From: a bacterium
GTDB lineage: Bacteria; Armatimonadota; Zipacnadia; Zipacnadales; UBA11051
NCBI GenBank assembly: GCA_021372615.1
Contig: JAJFUB010000128.1
Span: forward strand, 1 to 38,811
Direction: 5' to 3'
Length of the DNA stretch: 38,811 nt
Positions 1-16,514 of this stretch are shown here, piece after piece (the stretch's first letter is position 1; every line of letters begins with the position of its first letter). A program made the position numbers and the translations under genes. A model generated the notes under the pieces. That model did no database searches and had not been told where the DNA came from. It saw only the letters and a list, made by a program, of their open reading frames with translations.

Positions 1-139
1 AGTCCAGCGCCTTCGTGTTCGTCGTCACCGCCAGGCACTTGGTGATCGCCGACGTCAGCGTCGTCTTCCCGTGGTCCACATGACCGATCGTCCCCACATT
101 CACGTGCGGCTTGTCGCGGACAAACTTCTCCTTGCCCAT
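1..139 (-). CDS. tuf: Elongation factor Tu, N-terminal fragment (cut by window edge)
   Basis: Only the first 46 codons are inside the window. The frame starts at ATG 139 and reads [15 protein letters not shown], followed by the P-loop GHVDHGKTT at residues 19-27, which is the diagnostic GTP-binding start of EF-Tu. EF-Tu carries aminoacyl-tRNA to the ribosome. A strong GGAGGAAC ribosome-binding site precedes the start. The gene begins 42 nt after the fusA stop, so it is the last visible member of rpsL-rpsG-fusA-tuf. The gene continues past base 1. Confidence 0.97.
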   Translation of the reverse strand, partial: MGKEKFVRDKPHVNVGTIGHVDHGKTTLTSAITKCLAVTTNTKALD

Positions 140-181
140 GGGTTCCTCCAACCTGAAGAAAACGTGTCTTCGTTTCTTGTT

Positions 182-2239
182 CTATGACTTGTCTGGAGCG
201 ACCGGCTCGTAGCTGTGCGGCTCCATCGTGTACGTCGCGCGGCCCTGTGTCAGGGACCGCAAGGAAGTGGCGTAACCGAACATGTTGGCCAGCGGCGTCT
301 CCGCCAGGATCGTCTGGGTGTCGCCCGGTGAGGGCCGCATCTGCGTGATGTTGCCGCCCCGGGACACCAGGTCGTTCATCACATCGCCCATGTGCGCCTC
401 GGGCGTGACGACCTCTACCAGCATGACGGGCTGCAGCAGGAGCGGCGAGCCCTTCGTGTACGCCTCGCGAAAAGCCATGCTCGACGCGATCTTGAAGGCG
501 ACATCGTTGGAGTCCACATCGTGCGACGATCCGTCTGTCACGACCGCCCGCACGTCCACCACCGGGTAGCCCCGGAACGGTCCGGCCTCCATCGCGTCGT
601 GCGCGCCGCTCTCCACCGAGGGCATGAACTCCCGCGGGATCGGCCCGCCCTTCGTCGCGTCCACGAACTCGAAGCCTTCGCCCCGCTCCAGCGGCTCCAG
701 CCGCATCTCCACATCGCCGTACATGCCGCGTCCGCCGGTCTGCTTCACGAACCGTCCGCGCCCCTCGCAGACCCGCGAAATCGTCTCCTTGTACGCCACC
801 TGCGGCTTACCGACGTTGGTCTCGACGTTGAACTCGCGCCTGATCCGATCCTTGACGATCTCGAGGTGCAACTCCCCCATGCCCGAGATGATCTGCTGAC
901 CGGTCTCACGGTCCGTGCGCACCGCAAAGGTGGGGTCCTCGGCTACGATCTTGCCCAGCGCGTCGGCCAGCCGTTCCTCGTCCGCCTTCGCCTTGGCCTC
1001 GATGGCCATTGAGATCACCGGCTCGGGGAAGCTGATCTGCTCCAGAAGCAGCGGCTTGTCCACGTTGCACAGCGTCTCGCCGGTCATGGTGCGCCCGATA
1101 CCCACCGCCGCCACGATGTCCCCCGCCATCGCCTCCTGCACGTCCTCGCGGCGGTTGGCGTGCATCCGCAGCAGCCGCCCCACCCGCACCTTCTTGCCGT
1201 TGTTCGCGTTGTATACCGTCTGCCCGGTGGACAGCTTCCCCGAATACACCCGCAGGTACGAAAGCTGCCCTACGAACGGGTCGGTGACGACTTTGAACAC
1301 CAGCGCGGCCAGCGGCTCTTCGGGCGAGGCGTGCAGGAAGATGGGCTCGTCGTGCTTGGGCCGGACACCCTCGACCGGCGGCACATCCAGCGGGGAGGGC
1401 AGGTAGTTCACGATGCCATCGAGCAGGGGCTGAATGCCCTTGTTCTTGAAGGCGCTGCCACACAGCACAGGGACCAACCCGCCGTGCAGGCACCCGCGCC
1501 GCACCGCCGCGTGCATCTCCTCGACCGTCGGCATCTCCCCGGCGAAGTACTTCGCCTCCAGCTCCGGAGACGTGTCGGCCAGCGAGACGATCAGGTGCTC
1601 ACGGAAGGCTTCCGCCTTGCTCTGCATATGGGACGGGATCTCGTCGTAGACCGGGGTCTCGCCCAGCTCGTCGTCCTCTTCCCAGTAGATCGCGCGCATC
1701 TCGATCAGATCCACGACGCCGACGAAGTTCTCCTCGGCGCCAATCGGGATCTGCAGGGCCAGGGCGTCTGCCCCCAGGCGCTTCCGCACCTGGTGGAGCA
1801 CGTCGTGAAAGTCCGCGCCCATCCGGTCCATCTTGTTGATGAAGATCAAGCGGGGGATGGCGTACTTGTTCGCCTGCCGCCATACGGTCTCGGACTGCGG
1901 CTGCACACCACCGACGGCGCACATGACCGCAACCAGCCCGTCCAGTACTCTCAAAGATCGCTCGACTTCGGCCGTGAAATCCACGTGGCCGGGTGTGTCA
2001 ATCAGGTTGATGCGATGGTCGTTCCAGAAATACGTCGTCGCCGCCGAGGTGATCGTGATGCCACGTTCCATCTCCTGGGGGAGATAGTCCATGGTCGCGT
2101 TCCCCTCATCCACCTCGCCGATGCGGTGCACCCGACCCGAGTAGAACAGCATCCGCTCCGAAGTCGTGGTCTTGCCCGCGTCTATGTGAGCCGCGATGCC
2201 AATGTTCCGTGTTTTGTCCAGCGCGACGTCCGCGGCCAC
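182..2239 (-). CDS. fusA: Elongation factor G
   Basis: Ribosomal translocase GTPase of 685 residues, close to the usual 690-700. Visible motifs are the P-loop AHIDAGKTT (residues 17-25), switch I with ERGITI (58-63), DTPGH (81-85) and NKMD near residue 135. Domain II and the [20 protein letters not shown] segment of domain IV follow, then a normal C-terminal domain V. The start is a GTG at 2239 (protein [12 protein letters not shown]) with GGAAG upstream. The switch I stretch reads [13 protein letters not shown] where many EF-Gs have DWMEQEQERGITI, a small departure that does not touch catalytic residues. It lies between rpsG (146 nt upstream) and tuf (42 nt downstream) in the str operon. Confidence 0.98.
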   Translation of the reverse strand: MAADVALDKTRNIGIAAHIDAGKTTTSERMLFYSGRVHRIGEVDEGNATMDYLPQEMERGITITSAATTYFWNDHRINLIDTPGHVDFTAEVERSLRVLDGLVAVMCAVGGVQPQSETVWRQANKYAIPRLIFINKMDRMGADFHDVLHQVRKRLGADALALQIPIGAEENFVGVVDLIEMRAIYWEEDDELGETPVYDEIPSHMQSKAEAFREHLIVSLADTSPELEAKYFAGEMPTVEEMHAAVRRGCLHGGLVPVLCGSAFKNKGIQPLLDGIVNYLPSPLDVPPVEGVRPKHDEPIFLHASPEEPLAALVFKVVTDPFVGQLSYLRVYSGKLSTGQTVYNANNGKKVRVGRLLRMHANRREDVQEAMAGDIVAAVGIGRTMTGETLCNVDKPLLLEQISFPEPVISMAIEAKAKADEERLADALGKIVAEDPTFAVRTDRETGQQIISGMGELHLEIVKDRIRREFNVETNVGKPQVAYKETISRVCEGRGRFVKQTGGRGMYGDVEMRLEPLERGEGFEFVDATKGGPIPREFMPSVESGAHDAMEAGPFRGYPVVDVRAVVTDGSSHDVDSNDVAFKIASSMAFREAYTKGSPLLLQPVMLVEVVTPEAHMGDVMNDLVSRGGNITQMRPSPGDTQTILAETPLANMFGYATSLRSLTQGRATYTMEPHSYEPVAPDKS

Positions 2240-2342
2240 TGTGCCACTTCCTAGCTTGGCTGTGCCTCATCCAGCCCGTCATCAGCTCTGCCTCACCAGG
2301 TACGTAGGGACGTGTCCTGCCGTACTACCCGTATGAGTCAAG

Positions 2343-2379
2343 GTCGGCGGGACCTGCCCCTCAGACAGTGCCCGCCGAC
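2343..2379 (-). other. Intercistronic hairpin between rpsG and fusA
   Basis: GTCGGCGGG at 2343-2351 pairs perfectly with CCCGCCGAC at 2371-2379 across a 19-nt loop. The stem starts right after the rpsG stop codon and has no T-tract on the transcribed strand, so it looks like an mRNA-stability or processing structure rather than a full terminator. Its role is inferred from position only. Confidence 0.45.
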
Positions 2380-2385
2380 TGGTCC

Positions 2386-2856
2386 TTACCACCGATAGTG
2401 CGAATAGGCCCTGTTGGCCTCGGCCATGCGATAGACTTCCTCGCGGCGGCGGTAGGCCGCACCCTCGCGGTTGGCCGCGTCCATGATCTCCTTGGCGAAA
2501 CGCTCGCGCATGGTGCGCTCGTTCCGCTTGCGCGAGGCGTCAATGATCCAGCGCACCGACAGCGTGATCTGGCGGCGAGCCGGTACCTCGACGGGCACCT
2601 GGTAGTTCGCGCCGCCCACGCGTCGCGGCCGGACCTCGACCTGCGGCATCGTGTTGCGGACAGCGGTCTGCAGTACGTCCAGCGGATTGCCGCCGGTCGT
2701 GTCGGCGATGTCGCTCATGGCGCCGTAGAAGATGCTCTCGGCGGTGCTCTTCTTGCCGCCCAGCAGAATCTTGTTGATGAAGCGGGTGGCCACTTCGCTA
2801 CCGAATACCGGATCCGGCGGTACTTCGCGCTTTCGAACGTCGCCCTTCCGCGGCAT
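2386..2856 (-). CDS. rpsG: 30S ribosomal protein S7
   Basis: Primary 16S rRNA-binding protein that nucleates the small-subunit head. The product is 156 residues, the standard length. It begins MPRKGDVRKREVPPDPVFGS and contains the conserved VEVRPRRVGGANYQVPVEV segment (about 74-92), RRQITLSVRWI, and the C-terminal AEANRAYSHYRW typical of S7. The ATG at 2856 is preceded by GGAG at 7 nt spacing. It is the second gene of the str operon. The 256-nt gap separating it from rpsL is wide for this operon and is filled with palindromic repeats. Confidence 0.98.
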   Translation of the reverse strand: MPRKGDVRKREVPPDPVFGSEVATRFINKILLGGKKSTAESIFYGAMSDIADTTGGNPLDVLQTAVRNTMPQVEVRPRRVGGANYQVPVEVPARRQITLSVRWIIDASRKRNERTMRERFAKEIMDAANREGAAYRRREEVYRMAEANRAYSHYRW

Positions 2857-2874
2857 ATCTTCGCTCCACTGTAG

Positions 2875-2968
2875 GGCGGGGGCTTGTACCCCGCCGACTG
2901 TAGGGCCGGGGCTTGTGCCCCGCCCGGCCGTCCCCGGTTCCCGATGCCCGGTCCCCGGTTCCCGCCGT
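2875..2968. repeat. Palindromic and CCCGGTTCCCG-type intergenic repeats between rpsL and rpsG
   Basis: Two near-identical units lie side by side, one at 2875-2895 and one at about 2903-2925. Each has GC-rich arms of the type GGCGGGG/CCCCGCC closing on a CTTGT(A/G) loop. They are followed by reiterated CCCGG-TTCCCG-type blocks up to 2968. The same two kinds of sequence recur in other gaps of the window (16592-16622, 33711-33838). They lie inside the str operon transcript. Confidence 0.7.
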
Positions 2969-3112
2969 TCAATATTGGATTGCCATCCTGGGCCGAGCTT
3001 TCCAGTTCTCGTCGCCCGCTGCAGCAGGGCCCACCCAGGATGACACTAGACAAGGGGTCTCTCCCCGCAGGCCGGGCGTTGGCCTGGCCGGAGGGGGCTG
3101 ACCCCGGGAAAA

Positions 3113-3523
3113 CTACGCTTTCTTGGTGCCGTACTTGCTCCGCGACTGCTTGCGGCCCTGGACGCCCTCGGTGTCCAGCGTCCCGCGGATCACGTGGTAC
3201 TTCACCGAGTTGAGGTCCTTGACGCGGCCGCCGCGCACCAGTACGACGGAGTGCTCGGCCAGGTTGTGGCCCTCACCGGGGATGTACGCAGTGACTTCCT
3301 GGCGGTTGAACAGACGGACACGGGCGCACTTGCGCAACGCGGAGTTCGGCTTCTTGGGGGTCTGCGCCCACACGCGGGTGCAGACGCCGCGCCGCTGCGG
3401 GGCGCCATCCACGACGCGTCCGCGCCGCTTGAGGGCGTTCCAGGCGACCTTCAGGGCCGGGGTCTTGGGCTTGCGCGCCTTCTTGGCTCGTCCCTTGCGC
3501 ACCAGTTGAGAGATGGTTGGCAC
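3113..3523 (-). CDS. rpsL: 30S ribosomal protein S12
   Basis: Decoding-centre protein of the small subunit, first gene of the str operon. The product is 136 residues and starts at GTG 3523 ([15 protein letters not shown]) behind AAGGAG. It has the long form: a block reading [15 protein letters not shown] sits between PALK and the conserved [10 protein letters not shown], as in Firmicutes S12 and unlike the shorter E. coli protein. The [11 protein letters not shown] loop is intact. The second functional loop reads [13 protein letters not shown], where nearly all S12 proteins have KDLPGVRYH, so the invariant Pro is Asn at residue 105 and the next Gly is Ser. The C-terminus [11 protein letters not shown] is normal. 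Confidence 0.98.
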   Translation of the reverse strand: MPTISQLVRKGRAKKARKPKTPALKVAWNALKRRGRVVDGAPQRRGVCTRVWAQTPKKPNSALRKCARVRLFNRQEVTAYIPGEGHNLAEHSVVLVRGGRVKDLNSVKYHVIRGTLDTEGVQGRKQSRSKYGTKKA

Positions 3524-3537
3524 TCTTGTACTCCTTG

Positions 3538-3590
3538 GTGGGAGCGGTCACCGACCGCGGCTTCCTCAGTGGGAGCGGTCACCGACCGCG
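3538..3590. repeat. Two direct copies of the GTCACC-loop hairpin repeat
   Basis: The 22-bp unit with core GAGCGGTCACCGACCGCG occurs at 3538-3559 and 3569-3590, 31 bp apart. The core is itself palindromic (GCGGTC paired with GACCGC). Further identical copies lie at 26387-26408, inside a coding sequence, and at 38760-38781. The pair sits immediately upstream of the rpsL ribosome-binding site, so it is transcribed in the str leader. Confidence 0.85.
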
Positions 3591-3682
3591 ACCCCGTACA
3601 GGCAGACAGTCCGCCGTCCCTGTTTCGTAGTGCGGACTTCCAGCCCGCGTCGTGGGGCGGAAGACAGGGCTGCGGCGGACGC

Positions 3683-3718
3683 AAAAGACCCCTTCCGAGC
3701 AATCTCGGGAAGGGGTCT
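3683..3718 (-). terminator. Terminator-like hairpin in the rpsL leader (possible attenuator)
   Basis: On the minus strand AGACCCCTTCC(C)GAG pairs with CTCGGAAGGGGTCT and is followed by TTTT. It lies about 240 nt downstream of the str promoter and 160 nt upstream of rpsL, and no gene precedes it on this strand. It can therefore only act on the str transcript itself, which suggests attenuation. Regulation is inferred; the structure is read directly. Confidence 0.6.
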
Positions 3719-3951
3719 GCGAAGTGGCGTCAATTGGTAAAGAAGCGAACGGGGGCCACCTGTTTGGCGGCTTCCACCTTCGGCTTCATCACCCCTTGGT
3801 GCCGTTGACTGCCTCGCGTGATACATGCGCGATGGAAGCAGTCGAGTTCCGCAGAGCCCCAGACATCGGGTCAGATAGCACGGGTAGTTCGCAGCGGCCC
3901 GAACAGCGCTTTTTTCGCCCAAAGCAGCCGCGCTTACCCGGCAGACGATGT

Positions 3952-3980
3952 AGTATAGCCAACGGCGGAACCCAAGTCAA
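3952..3980 (-). promoter_or_regulatory. Promoter of the str operon
   Basis: On the minus strand TTGACT (3980-3975) is separated by exactly 17 nt from TATACT (3957-3952), a near-consensus vegetative sigma promoter. It points towards rpsL and implies a start site near 3945 and a leader of about 420 nt. It is divergent from the promoter at 4095-4123. The stretch 3524-4226 contains no convincing gene, only this leader, the repeats and the two promoters. Confidence 0.75.
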
Positions 3981-4094
3981 GCGTCCAGCATCCACTTTCT
4001 GCCTGCACCCCACACTTTTTCCACCGAACACTCCCCCACCAAGACGTCCGCGTCCACGTCTCGCCCCTTGACGCCGCCCGGCCCCACATTCCCC

Positions 4095-4123
4095 TTGCCC
4101 ATGTCCCCCCCGTTGACTATACT
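4095..4123 (+). promoter_or_regulatory. Promoter of the triple-domain deoxyribosyltransferase/TIR-like gene
   Basis: TTGCCC (4095-4100), 17 nt, then TATACT (4118-4123). The -10 is identical to that of the str and outer-membrane gene promoters of this window. A start near 4130 would give a leader of about 95 nt before the ATG at 4227. An overlapping TTGACT at 4113 is not used as a -35 in this reading because no -10 lies 16-18 nt beyond it. Confidence 0.6.
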
Positions 4124-4226
4124 CGCGTTACGCCTGACCTGGCGCCAGGGCGCGGCGTCAGCAAGGGAGACAGGCGCACACTCCGCGGCGGCGTGGCGGC
4201 AAGGGGGCCGCGACGGGAGGGAACCG

Positions 4227-6479
4227 ATGAGCCAGGATCAGACGGACGCGAAGCAGAGAGTCTGCAAGAGGTCTCAGAATCTGCTCCAAGAGGTGGGCAC
4301 AGACCGGCGTCGCCGCGTGATGAAGCGCTGCTTCATGACCGGCAAGCAGTGCATCTTCTCTTCGAACACGTCGGGCCCACCCGCCACGATGACCTGTGGC
4401 GACCTCAGCGTGTTCGTTATCACCCCCTTCAAGACCAACTTCGATGCCTTCGACGACTGGAGCCTCTTCCCATACCTGGAGCACGAGTATGGCCTCTGTG
4501 GGGACAACCTCCGTCGCGCAGACCACGTGCGCTCCACTGGCTACATCGTGTGCGAGAAGATCTGCCACGTGCTGCAAGAGACCGACCTGGTCATTGCCGA
4601 CATCACCTTCCCCAACCCGAATGTCTTCTATGAACTGGGCCTGGCCTACGGCCTGGAGCGGCCGATTATCTTCATGGTCAATGATGCCGACAAGACCTCC
4701 CCGCACGGCGTGATGCGCAACGATGCCCTCCGGAACTGCCTGGCCCTGGACGACAAGAAGGTATTGCTCTACCCCGGGGTGGCCCCAATCAACCCAGAGT
4801 CATCACCCTACGCTCTGGAGGAGCACGTCACGACGCCACCGCAGGCCCAGGGCATGGTGCGCGAACTGAAGATCTCGGTACTCAAGACCAAGCCCGCGCG
4901 GCCGCGGGTGCCGGGACACTCGGAAGCCCCCGACGACATCACGCTCGACGTCTACGGTCTCCTCGAAGGGGCGGTGGCCGTGGCCATGTCCGATATCGTG
5001 AGGGAAGTGCAGGCCAAGGAGGACAAGGCGAAGGCCCCGTGGGAGCAAGTACTCAGCGCGCTGGCGGACGAGAGTAACGGCAAGCGCGAGCCCCTCAAGC
5101 AGGCCAACATGATTGAGGTGGGGCCGGCAGCGACTTTCCAGGCTGTCGCCGAGGCTCTGGGGAGTTCCTTCTGCACGATCATTGACGTCAGTGAGAACGA
5201 TCCTCTCGGCCTGTTCTGGCTGGGCTACTGCCACGGTCGGGGCCTGGACGCCATCCCCTTCGACCGCAAGCCCATCCAGCCGGTCGCCGAGGACACGCAC
5301 GAGATCGAGCCGAACCCGCGTCTGTGTCCGGGGGCCCGCAAGCGCCTGGCCTTCGATATCCGTGCGCTGTGGTACATGGAGCATGACGACCAGAACGCCG
5401 CCGGCCTCAAGAGCGAGATCCAGGACATACTCACTCGCCTCCTCGAGCGGGATCTGCCGGACCGGCAGCGGCGGGCCTTCTGGGACCGGTTCCCCCGCGA
5501 GAAGGAAATGAAGATCCTCACCGGCGCCATCCACAACGACACGCTCAACCGCGAGATGGTCGGCGACTGGGATGTCCGCACCGTCTCGGACCTCGTGTCC
5601 TATCTCACTCAGGTGCGCGAGCCCAGCAGCATCAAGCTCGCGACCCCGCTCTACTCACCCGAACATGCGTACCCCAAGGACAAGCCCAACCGGGAGGTAT
5701 TCCTCCAGGAGTTCTACGCTGGCATAGGCAGTGAGTTGAGCAGTTGCAGCGCGGTCGTGATCGCCTCCGCTGACGTTAACCCGGTCACCGAGTACTTGCT
5801 GCACAGGGTCTACGGCCTGGGCGAGCCGGTTCCGGAGCCGTGGACGGACCCCAGCGCGCTGTGCGGCTACGTCGCGCTCAAGCGCTTCCCGGCACCCAAC
5901 AAGACCAGGCAGGATGGCGCTGCGCCGCAGGACCAGGCCAGGCGAGCGACCGACGAGGAAGGCTTCACAAGACGGTTCTATTCCGAGGTGCACCTGGCTC
6001 GCGGCAGGAAGCAGGCTGACCGCGGCTTCGTCCGCTACGTGTATGGCAAGCCCGTGAAGCCGCTGCTCGAGAACTACAAGGCCCAGGACGATCCCGGCGA
6101 GTTCAAGCTCCTCGGCCACCTGCTTGTCGCCAGGTGGTCGGGCGAGACGGAGGCTGACAGACGGCGCGGCCGTGACGAAGAGCAACTCATCGTGCTCCTC
6201 AATGGCGTTAGCGGGCCGGCCACTTCGGCGCTCGCGGAGATACTCACCGGCGGCCCCAAGACCAAGCCACAGATGATGGCGAAGGCCGAGGAGATGTTGG
6301 CCGAACTCAATGAGGAGCTCAATAAGCCAGGCTGGGATGCGGTGGAGGCGATCGTGGAGGTACAGATAAAGCCAGCCCGGCCCGCCCAGATCCACAAGTA
6401 CAGAGACAGCCGAGAGGTGGTTGGCTGGAGCTACGCTGTGCATCCCCGTCCTTTCACTCGCCGCTCGGTCGTCTCCTGA
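4227..6479 (+). CDS. Large protein with one intact and two degenerate nucleoside-deoxyribosyltransferase/TIR-like domains
   Basis: 750 residues from ATG 4227, chosen because GGGAGGG lies 5 nt upstream; an in-frame ATG at 4068 lacks a ribosome-binding site. After a short Cys-containing N-terminus (KRCFMTGKQC) comes a domain with VFVITPF, then ADIT (D125) and NPNVFYELGLAYGL (E136). This is the pattern of the 2-deoxyribosyltransferase-like/TIR-like (DRHyd) superfamily, whose Glu attacks N-glycosidic bonds. The motif recurs as IIDVSENDPLGLFWLGY (D320, W331 replacing the Glu) and as VIASADVNPVTEYLLHRVYGL (S514 and L524 at the D and E positions). A C-terminal region with VLLNGVSGPATSALAEILTG (after about residue 645) is unrecognised. 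The protein has no signal peptide, so it is probably cytosolic. Such domains are often NAD- or nucleotide-cleaving effectors in defence systems, but that role is inferred. It sits alone on the opposite strand between rpoC and rpsL. Confidence 0.75.
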   Translation: MSQDQTDAKQRVCKRSQNLLQEVGTDRRRRVMKRCFMTGKQCIFSSNTSGPPATMTCGDLSVFVITPFKTNFDAFDDWSLFPYLEHEYGLCGDNLRRADHVRSTGYIVCEKICHVLQETDLVIADITFPNPNVFYELGLAYGLERPIIFMVNDADKTSPHGVMRNDALRNCLALDDKKVLLYPGVAPINPESSPYALEEHVTTPPQAQGMVRELKISVLKTKPARPRVPGHSEAPDDITLDVYGLLEGAVAVAMSDIVREVQAKEDKAKAPWEQVLSALADESNGKREPLKQANMIEVGPAATFQAVAEALGSSFCTIIDVSENDPLGLFWLGYCHGRGLDAIPFDRKPIQPVAEDTHEIEPNPRLCPGARKRLAFDIRALWYMEHDDQNAAGLKSEIQDILTRLLERDLPDRQRRAFWDRFPREKEMKILTGAIHNDTLNREMVGDWDVRTVSDLVSYLTQVREPSSIKLATPLYSPEHAYPKDKPNREVFLQEFYAGIGSELSSCSAVVIASADVNPVTEYLLHRVYGLGEPVPEPWTDPSALCGYVALKRFPAPNKTRQDGAAPQDQARRATDEEGFTRRFYSEVHLARGRKQADRGFVRYVYGKPVKPLLENYKAQDDPGEFKLLGHLLVARWSGETEADRRRGRDEEQLIVLLNGVSGPATSALAEILTGGPKTKPQMMAKAEEMLAELNEELNKPGWDAVEAIVEVQIKPARPAQIHKYRDSREVVGWSYAVHPRPFTRRSVVS

Positions 6480-6489
6480 GAACCCAACA

Positions 6490-6523
6490 GCCGCGGGAAC
6501 CCCTGATCCGGGGCGCCCGCGGC
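6490..6523. terminator. Hairpin between convergent genes
   Basis: GCCGCGGG (6490-6497) pairs with CCCGCGGC (6516-6523), with an inner CCCC/GGGG stem around a short loop. It lies between the stop of the plus-strand gene ending at 6479 and the end of rpoC, so it can serve both directions. T-tracts are weak on both sides. Confidence 0.55.
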
Positions 6524-6566
6524 CGTATTGTGAGTCCTCTCACGACTGAGCGGATCGCTCTGTCCC

Positions 6567-11363
<4,797 letters not shown>

Positions 11364-11431
11364 AGGTTCTCCTCCTCCGAATGTATGCTCATTGCGACGT
11401 CGCCCACCCCGCCCTCGCTCTGCTCGGGCAT

Positions 11432-11499
11432 CCCTCCCCACAGGGGAGGGGGCACTACCTGGCCGCTTTGGGCCTCACCCCTCCCCCGCGGGGAGGGGT
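11432..11499. repeat. Two GC-rich hairpins between rpoB and rpoC
   Basis: CCCTCCCC pairs with GGGGAGGG at 11432-11450 (loop ACA), and a 10-bp stem ACCCCTCCCC/GGGGAGGGGT closes at 11477-11499 (loop CGC). They fill the gap between rpoB and rpoC and must be transcribed with them. Neither is followed by a T-tract, so processing or stability elements are more likely than terminators. Confidence 0.6.
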
Positions 11500-11522
11500 C
11501 GGCGCGAAGCGACGGGGGTGGG

Positions 11523-15344
<3,822 letters not shown>

Positions 15345-15435
15345 ATGCTGCGCGATGCCTCCTCTGCGGTATGCGGAACATGCCAGCCGGCGAACCCCTG
15401 GTGGAAAGCACAGGGGCCCGGCCTACGCGGGCAAC

Positions 15436-15482
15436 AAAAAAGCCCCCACTTCTCGACGGCGGGTCCCTATCGAGAGTCGTGG
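15436..15482 (-). terminator. Terminator-like hairpin in the rpoB leader (possible attenuator)
   Basis: On the minus strand CCAC and CTCGA pair with TCGAG and GTGG, and the hairpin runs into GGGC followed by six T. It lies between the rpoB promoter (15551-15579) and the rpoB start at 15344, with no gene upstream on this strand. It thus resembles an attenuator of the rpoBC transcript. The stem is interrupted, so strength is moderate. Confidence 0.55.
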
Positions 15483-15550
15483 AGTAGCCGAAGCTGTGTT
15501 GCCTTCAACCGGTAATCCCTTATACGACCTTCACGGCGTCCGGAATGTTT

Positions 15551-15579
15551 ATTATGGCACAGCCAGCCGCCAGGGTCAA
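15551..15579 (-). promoter_or_regulatory. Promoter of rpoBC
   Basis: Minus-strand TTGACC (15579-15574), 17 nt, CATAAT (15556-15551). A start near 15543 gives a 200-nt leader before rpoB. It is arranged back to back with the plus-strand promoter at 15672-15700. The gap 15345-15746 holds these promoters and the leader hairpin but no gene. Confidence 0.65.
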
Positions 15580-15671
15580 GGCCTTTGTGCGTTGTGAAGA
15601 CCACTCCCCCGGCCTCACCTTTTCGAACACCTGTGCCCACACGACAGTTCCCACCGCCCCCCAGGCTGCCG

Positions 15672-15700
15672 TTGACTTCGCCTTCCCCCCTGATTATACT
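15672..15700 (+). promoter_or_regulatory. Promoter of the outer-membrane barrel gene
   Basis: TTGACT (15672-15677), 17 nt, TATACT (15695-15700), the same hexamers and spacing as the str promoter. The predicted start near 15707 gives a 40-nt leader ending in a TTGGAGGTG ribosome-binding site. Confidence 0.75.
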
Positions 15701-15746
15701 GGTCCTGTCGCGCCCGCCGCGGCCAGATCCCTTGGAGGTGAGCCGG

Positions 15747-16481
15747 ATGCGCTCCGCCGTCATCATCGTCGGGTTGATTGTATTAGCTGTCGCCCCCACC
15801 CTCGCCGCTGATTCCATCGTCAGCGTCTGGGGCGCAGAGAACACCTCCAATACCGCCACGTCATCGTGGTACGGCAATGTGGGCCTGATCGCCACTCCCA
15901 GCGCCTTCACCCCCCCCGCCACCGCCACCTCGCTGGGCGTCCACTGGGTCAACCGCCATCCCGACGCCACCTGGATGGCCAACATCAACTTCGGCGTCAC
16001 GGCCGAACTGGAGGTCGGCGGAGCCTGGATCCAGTCAGCGGGTGACGAGGAGGCGGAGAGCGACCACGACTCCTCCCAGACCATAATCAACGCCAAGTAC
16101 CGCCTCAGCGTGGCCAAGTGGCTCGAGGAGCCCAACCTCCCGGACATGGCGGTCGGCTGCTTCGACATCGCCAACCAGATCAACCGCTCCATCTACCTGG
16201 TCCTCAGCAAGGGGTTCCGGTTCGACCCGACTGACGCCAACAGCCCCTGCATCAACCTGCACGCGGGCTGGGCTTCCAGCGACAGCGGTGAGGGCGCCAT
16301 GGACGGCTTCTTCGGCGGCCTCGAGTTCAACGCGCTCAAGGACTGCCTGGTGCAGGCCGAGTACGATGGCGAGAACTTCAACGCCGACCTGCGTTACAAC
16401 CTCACCAAGGGCCTGTCGCTCGAAGGCGGCATCCTGAACGAGGATCCGGGCTTCGGCCTCACCTACCGCTCGGAGTTCTAG
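15747..16481 (+). CDS. Signal-peptide outer-membrane beta-barrel-like protein
   Basis: 244 residues from ATG 15747, preceded by TTGGAGGTG; the longer reading from 15585 is Pro-rich and lacks coding character. The N-terminus MRSAVIIVGLIVLAVAPTLA is a clear signal peptide, with cleavage expected before ADS. The mature part alternates polar and hydrophobic residues (MANINFGVTAELEVGGAWIQ, SIYLVLSKGFRF, LVQAEYDGENFNADLRYNL) and ends LTYRSEF, with the terminal Phe favoured by the BAM outer-membrane assembly machinery. The GNVGLIATPSA start is reminiscent of YjbH-type barrels, but I would not assign that family firmly. No partner gene is adjacent; it is divergent from rpoB. Confidence 0.7.
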   Translation: MRSAVIIVGLIVLAVAPTLAADSIVSVWGAENTSNTATSSWYGNVGLIATPSAFTPPATATSLGVHWVNRHPDATWMANINFGVTAELEVGGAWIQSAGDEEAESDHDSSQTIINAKYRLSVAKWLEEPNLPDMAVGCFDIANQINRSIYLVLSKGFRFDPTDANSPCINLHAGWASSDSGEGAMDGFFGGLEFNALKDCLVQAEYDGENFNADLRYNLTKGLSLEGGILNEDPGFGLTYRSEF

Positions 16482-16514
16482 ACACAGGTCTCCCCCCATC
16501 CCATGACGAACACA

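Noticed and set aside
3538-3590. CRISPR array from the tightly spaced identical repeats
   Set aside because: Only two copies lie 31 bp apart here and the others are kilobases away; the spacer is 9 bp. No cas genes.
3720-3945. T-box-like or other riboswitch in the rpsL leader (a stretch resembling the T-box antiterminator core)
   Set aside because: The match is partial, there is no specifier stem, and rpsL is not an aminoacyl-tRNA or amino-acid gene.
4068-4226. Earlier start of the triple-domain protein at ATG 4068
   Set aside because: It would begin upstream of the predicted promoter -10, lacks a ribosome-binding site and gives a Pro/Arg-rich leader.
6480-6566. Insertion-sequence ends around the intruding gene
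   Set aside because: No terminal inverted repeats or target duplication could be matched between 4000-4230 and 6480-6566, and there is no transposase.
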